A stretch of DNA of 64,000 nucleotides from Melastoma dodecandrum (lineage: Eukaryota; Streptophyta; Magnoliopsida; Myrtales; Melastomataceae): positions 6,386,001-6,450,000 of the forward strand of contig JARUPY010000396.1 of the NCBI GenBank assembly GCA_029817715.1, read 5' to 3'. A model generated the notes under the pieces. It was not told where the DNA came from, did no database searches, and worked only from the letters and a program-made list of their open reading frames with translations. This document shows, in pieces, positions 62,547-64,000 of this stretch. Numbering within the stretch: position 1 is the stretch's first letter; each line of letters begins with the position of its first letter. The position numbers and the translations under genes are program-made.

Positions 62547-64000
62547 ATGGAGAGATCACTGAGCGTCCCTTTGCAGCCTCCCAATTACGGAAACCTTATC
62601 ACCATCCTGAGTATTGATGGCGGAGGTATCCGAGGGATTATACCCGGAACCATCCTCGCGTTCCTAGAATCTGAACTTCAGGTTACAAAAACTAGAGTTT
62701 GCGGGTTTATAATAATATTGTCGACGGGCTTTGTAAAGAGAGGGAGGACTGATGATGGGCTATTTGTTGTTTTCTTTGCAGAGAATTGATGGTGAAGAAG
62801 CAAGACTCGCAGACTACTTCGACGTCATTTCAGGAACTAGCACAGGTGGTCTTGTGACTGCCATGCTAGCTAGCCCGGGTGATGATGGCCGTCCCATATT
62901 TGCCGCGAAGGACATCAAGGACTTTTACTTGGAAAACTGCCCCAAGATCTTCCCGCAAGACAAGTACTTAACACTTGCCGGAAACTAATGTTTCTTAGAG
63001 AAATATATTTCTACCTCACAGTTGGTGACTATCAGATAAGCTAATCCGCATGCCACTCTTAATTTGCAGATGTATGCTTGCTCCGGTTGTGAACATGGTA
63101 AAAGCTCTGTTGGGACCCAAGTATGACGGGAAGTATCTTCACTGGCTCGTGAGGCAAAAGCTCGGCGACAGAAAGCTACACCAAACAATAACTAATGTTG
63201 TGATACCAACTTTTGACATCAAGACTCTCCAGCCAACCATATTTTCGAGCTATGAGGTGAAGAAGAATGCAAATATCGATGCATTGATGTCTGATATTTG
63301 CATCTCAACCTCGGCGGCACCTACTTACCTACCAGCCCATAGTTTCGACACAAAAGATTCCACAGGGAAAATCAGGGAATTCAATCTTATCGACGGTGGT
63401 GTCGCAGCGAATAATCCAGTACGTATAAGTCGACAAGTGCGAATACTTCATCTGTTAGACTTCTCCCTCGTTAGTCGTATATTTCTCTGATCGTTTTGCA
63501 GACTTTAGTTGCCATGGGAGAGGTGACAAAGACGATCATGGGAGGCAGCTCCGACTTCTTTCCCATTAAGCCCATGGATTATGCTCGTTACTTGGTCATA
63601 TCACTCGGAACTGGGACCAAAAAGATCGAAGAGAAGTACACCGCACATAATGCAGCTAGGTGGGGCACGTTGGGTTGGTTGACTGCTGGAGGGACGCCTC
63701 TCATCGACGTGTTCATGCACGCCAGCTCGGATATGGTGGATTTCCATCTCTCCGCCGTGTTCCAAGCCCTGCATATCGAAAACAACTACCTCCGCATTCA
63801 AGTATGAACACAGCCAGCAGTTACACCTTTTACTTCTTTTACTTTATTTTCTTCGTTGGAACTAATGGAACCTGAACGTCATACAGGACGACACGCTAAC
63901 CGGAGAGCTCTCGTCCGTGGACATCGCAACCAAAGAAAATCTGGATAACTTGGTGAAAGCTGGAGAAGCGTTGCTCAAGAAGCCCGTCACTCGGGTGAAC
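62547..64000 (+). CDS. Patatin-like acyl hydrolase 2 (partial, runs off the window)
   Basis: Exons: 62547-62681, 62782-62963, 63070-63418, 63502-63801, and 63887 to beyond 64000. The frame is open throughout, about 360 residues so far. It has the same dyad as gene 1: DGGGIRG, GTSTGG and the LIDGG of the catalytic Asp. The C-terminal end (about 45 residues, including the last exon) lies outside the window. It is a close paralogue of gene 1 in protein sequence and exon lengths, except that gene 1's exons 3 and 4 (187 + 162 bases) appear here as one 349-base exon. Function as for gene 1: non-specific lipid acyl hydrolase, probably in defence or stress lipid turnover. Confidence 0.93.

Overview
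The window is nuclear DNA of a flowering plant, almost certainly a eudicot. Genes have GT-AG introns of roughly 80 to 600 bases, plant TATA boxes, and plant-specific families (patatin-like acyl hydrolase, ABCC transporter, DUF1645, CYP71-type P450, mTERF). Intergenic space is filled with LTR retrotransposon remnants and an endogenous plant pararetrovirus. The species cannot be named from the sequence alone. Exon models were built by eye from conserved protein matches and splice sites, and reading frames were checked across the joins.

Layout. 1-1.4 kb: probable 5' end of a minus-strand gene, then a small membrane protein gene. 1.6-2.5 kb: an inverted-repeat transposon carrying a broken pyruvate decarboxylase piece. 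3.3-4.1 kb: an intronless gene with a DUF761-like C-terminus. 5.1-6.5 kb: an mTERF5-like pseudogene. 7.7-9.9 kb and 10.4-12.2 kb: two head-to-head genes, a six-exon conserved membrane protein and a WSS1A-like DNA-protein-crosslink protease. 12.8-29.8 kb: a graveyard of CYP71-type P450 copies. One of these, 15.1-28.7 kb, has been split by a 343-bp solo LTR, a roughly 330-bp insert, a nearly complete endogenous caulimovirid of about 8.8 kb sitting in its intron, and a 2,570-bp solo LTR.

30.3-35.3 kb: an intact eight-exon ABCC3-like transporter (1,490 aa), flanked by more P450 scraps at 35.5 and 36.1 kb. 37.8-41.5 kb: an S9 peptidase pseudogene split by a 1,998-bp solo LTR. 42.3-43.4 kb: a DUF1645 gene. 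45.8-46.9 kb: the N-terminal half only of a MIP1-zipper/DUF547 gene. 47-51 kb: intergenic DNA with a 297-bp TRIM element. 51.3-53.0 kb: a complete patatin-like gene. 53.3-57.9 kb: a decayed Ty1/copia element with target-site duplication. 58-62.5 kb: no recognisable gene. 62.5-64 kb: a second patatin-like gene running off the end.

The most unusual item is the pararetrovirus at about 16.7-25.5 kb (minus strand). It appears to have encoded one polyprotein in the order coat protein, movement protein, protease, reverse transcriptase, RNase H. This was later broken by a 61-bp tandem duplication. A second ORF begins with two zinc knuckles and is broken by one in-frame stop. A small coiled-coil ORF lies between a putative promoter and a Met-tRNA primer site. 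The intact genes show no shared pathway; the P450, ABCC and patatin families are all common in specialised metabolism and defence, but any link here is only proximity.
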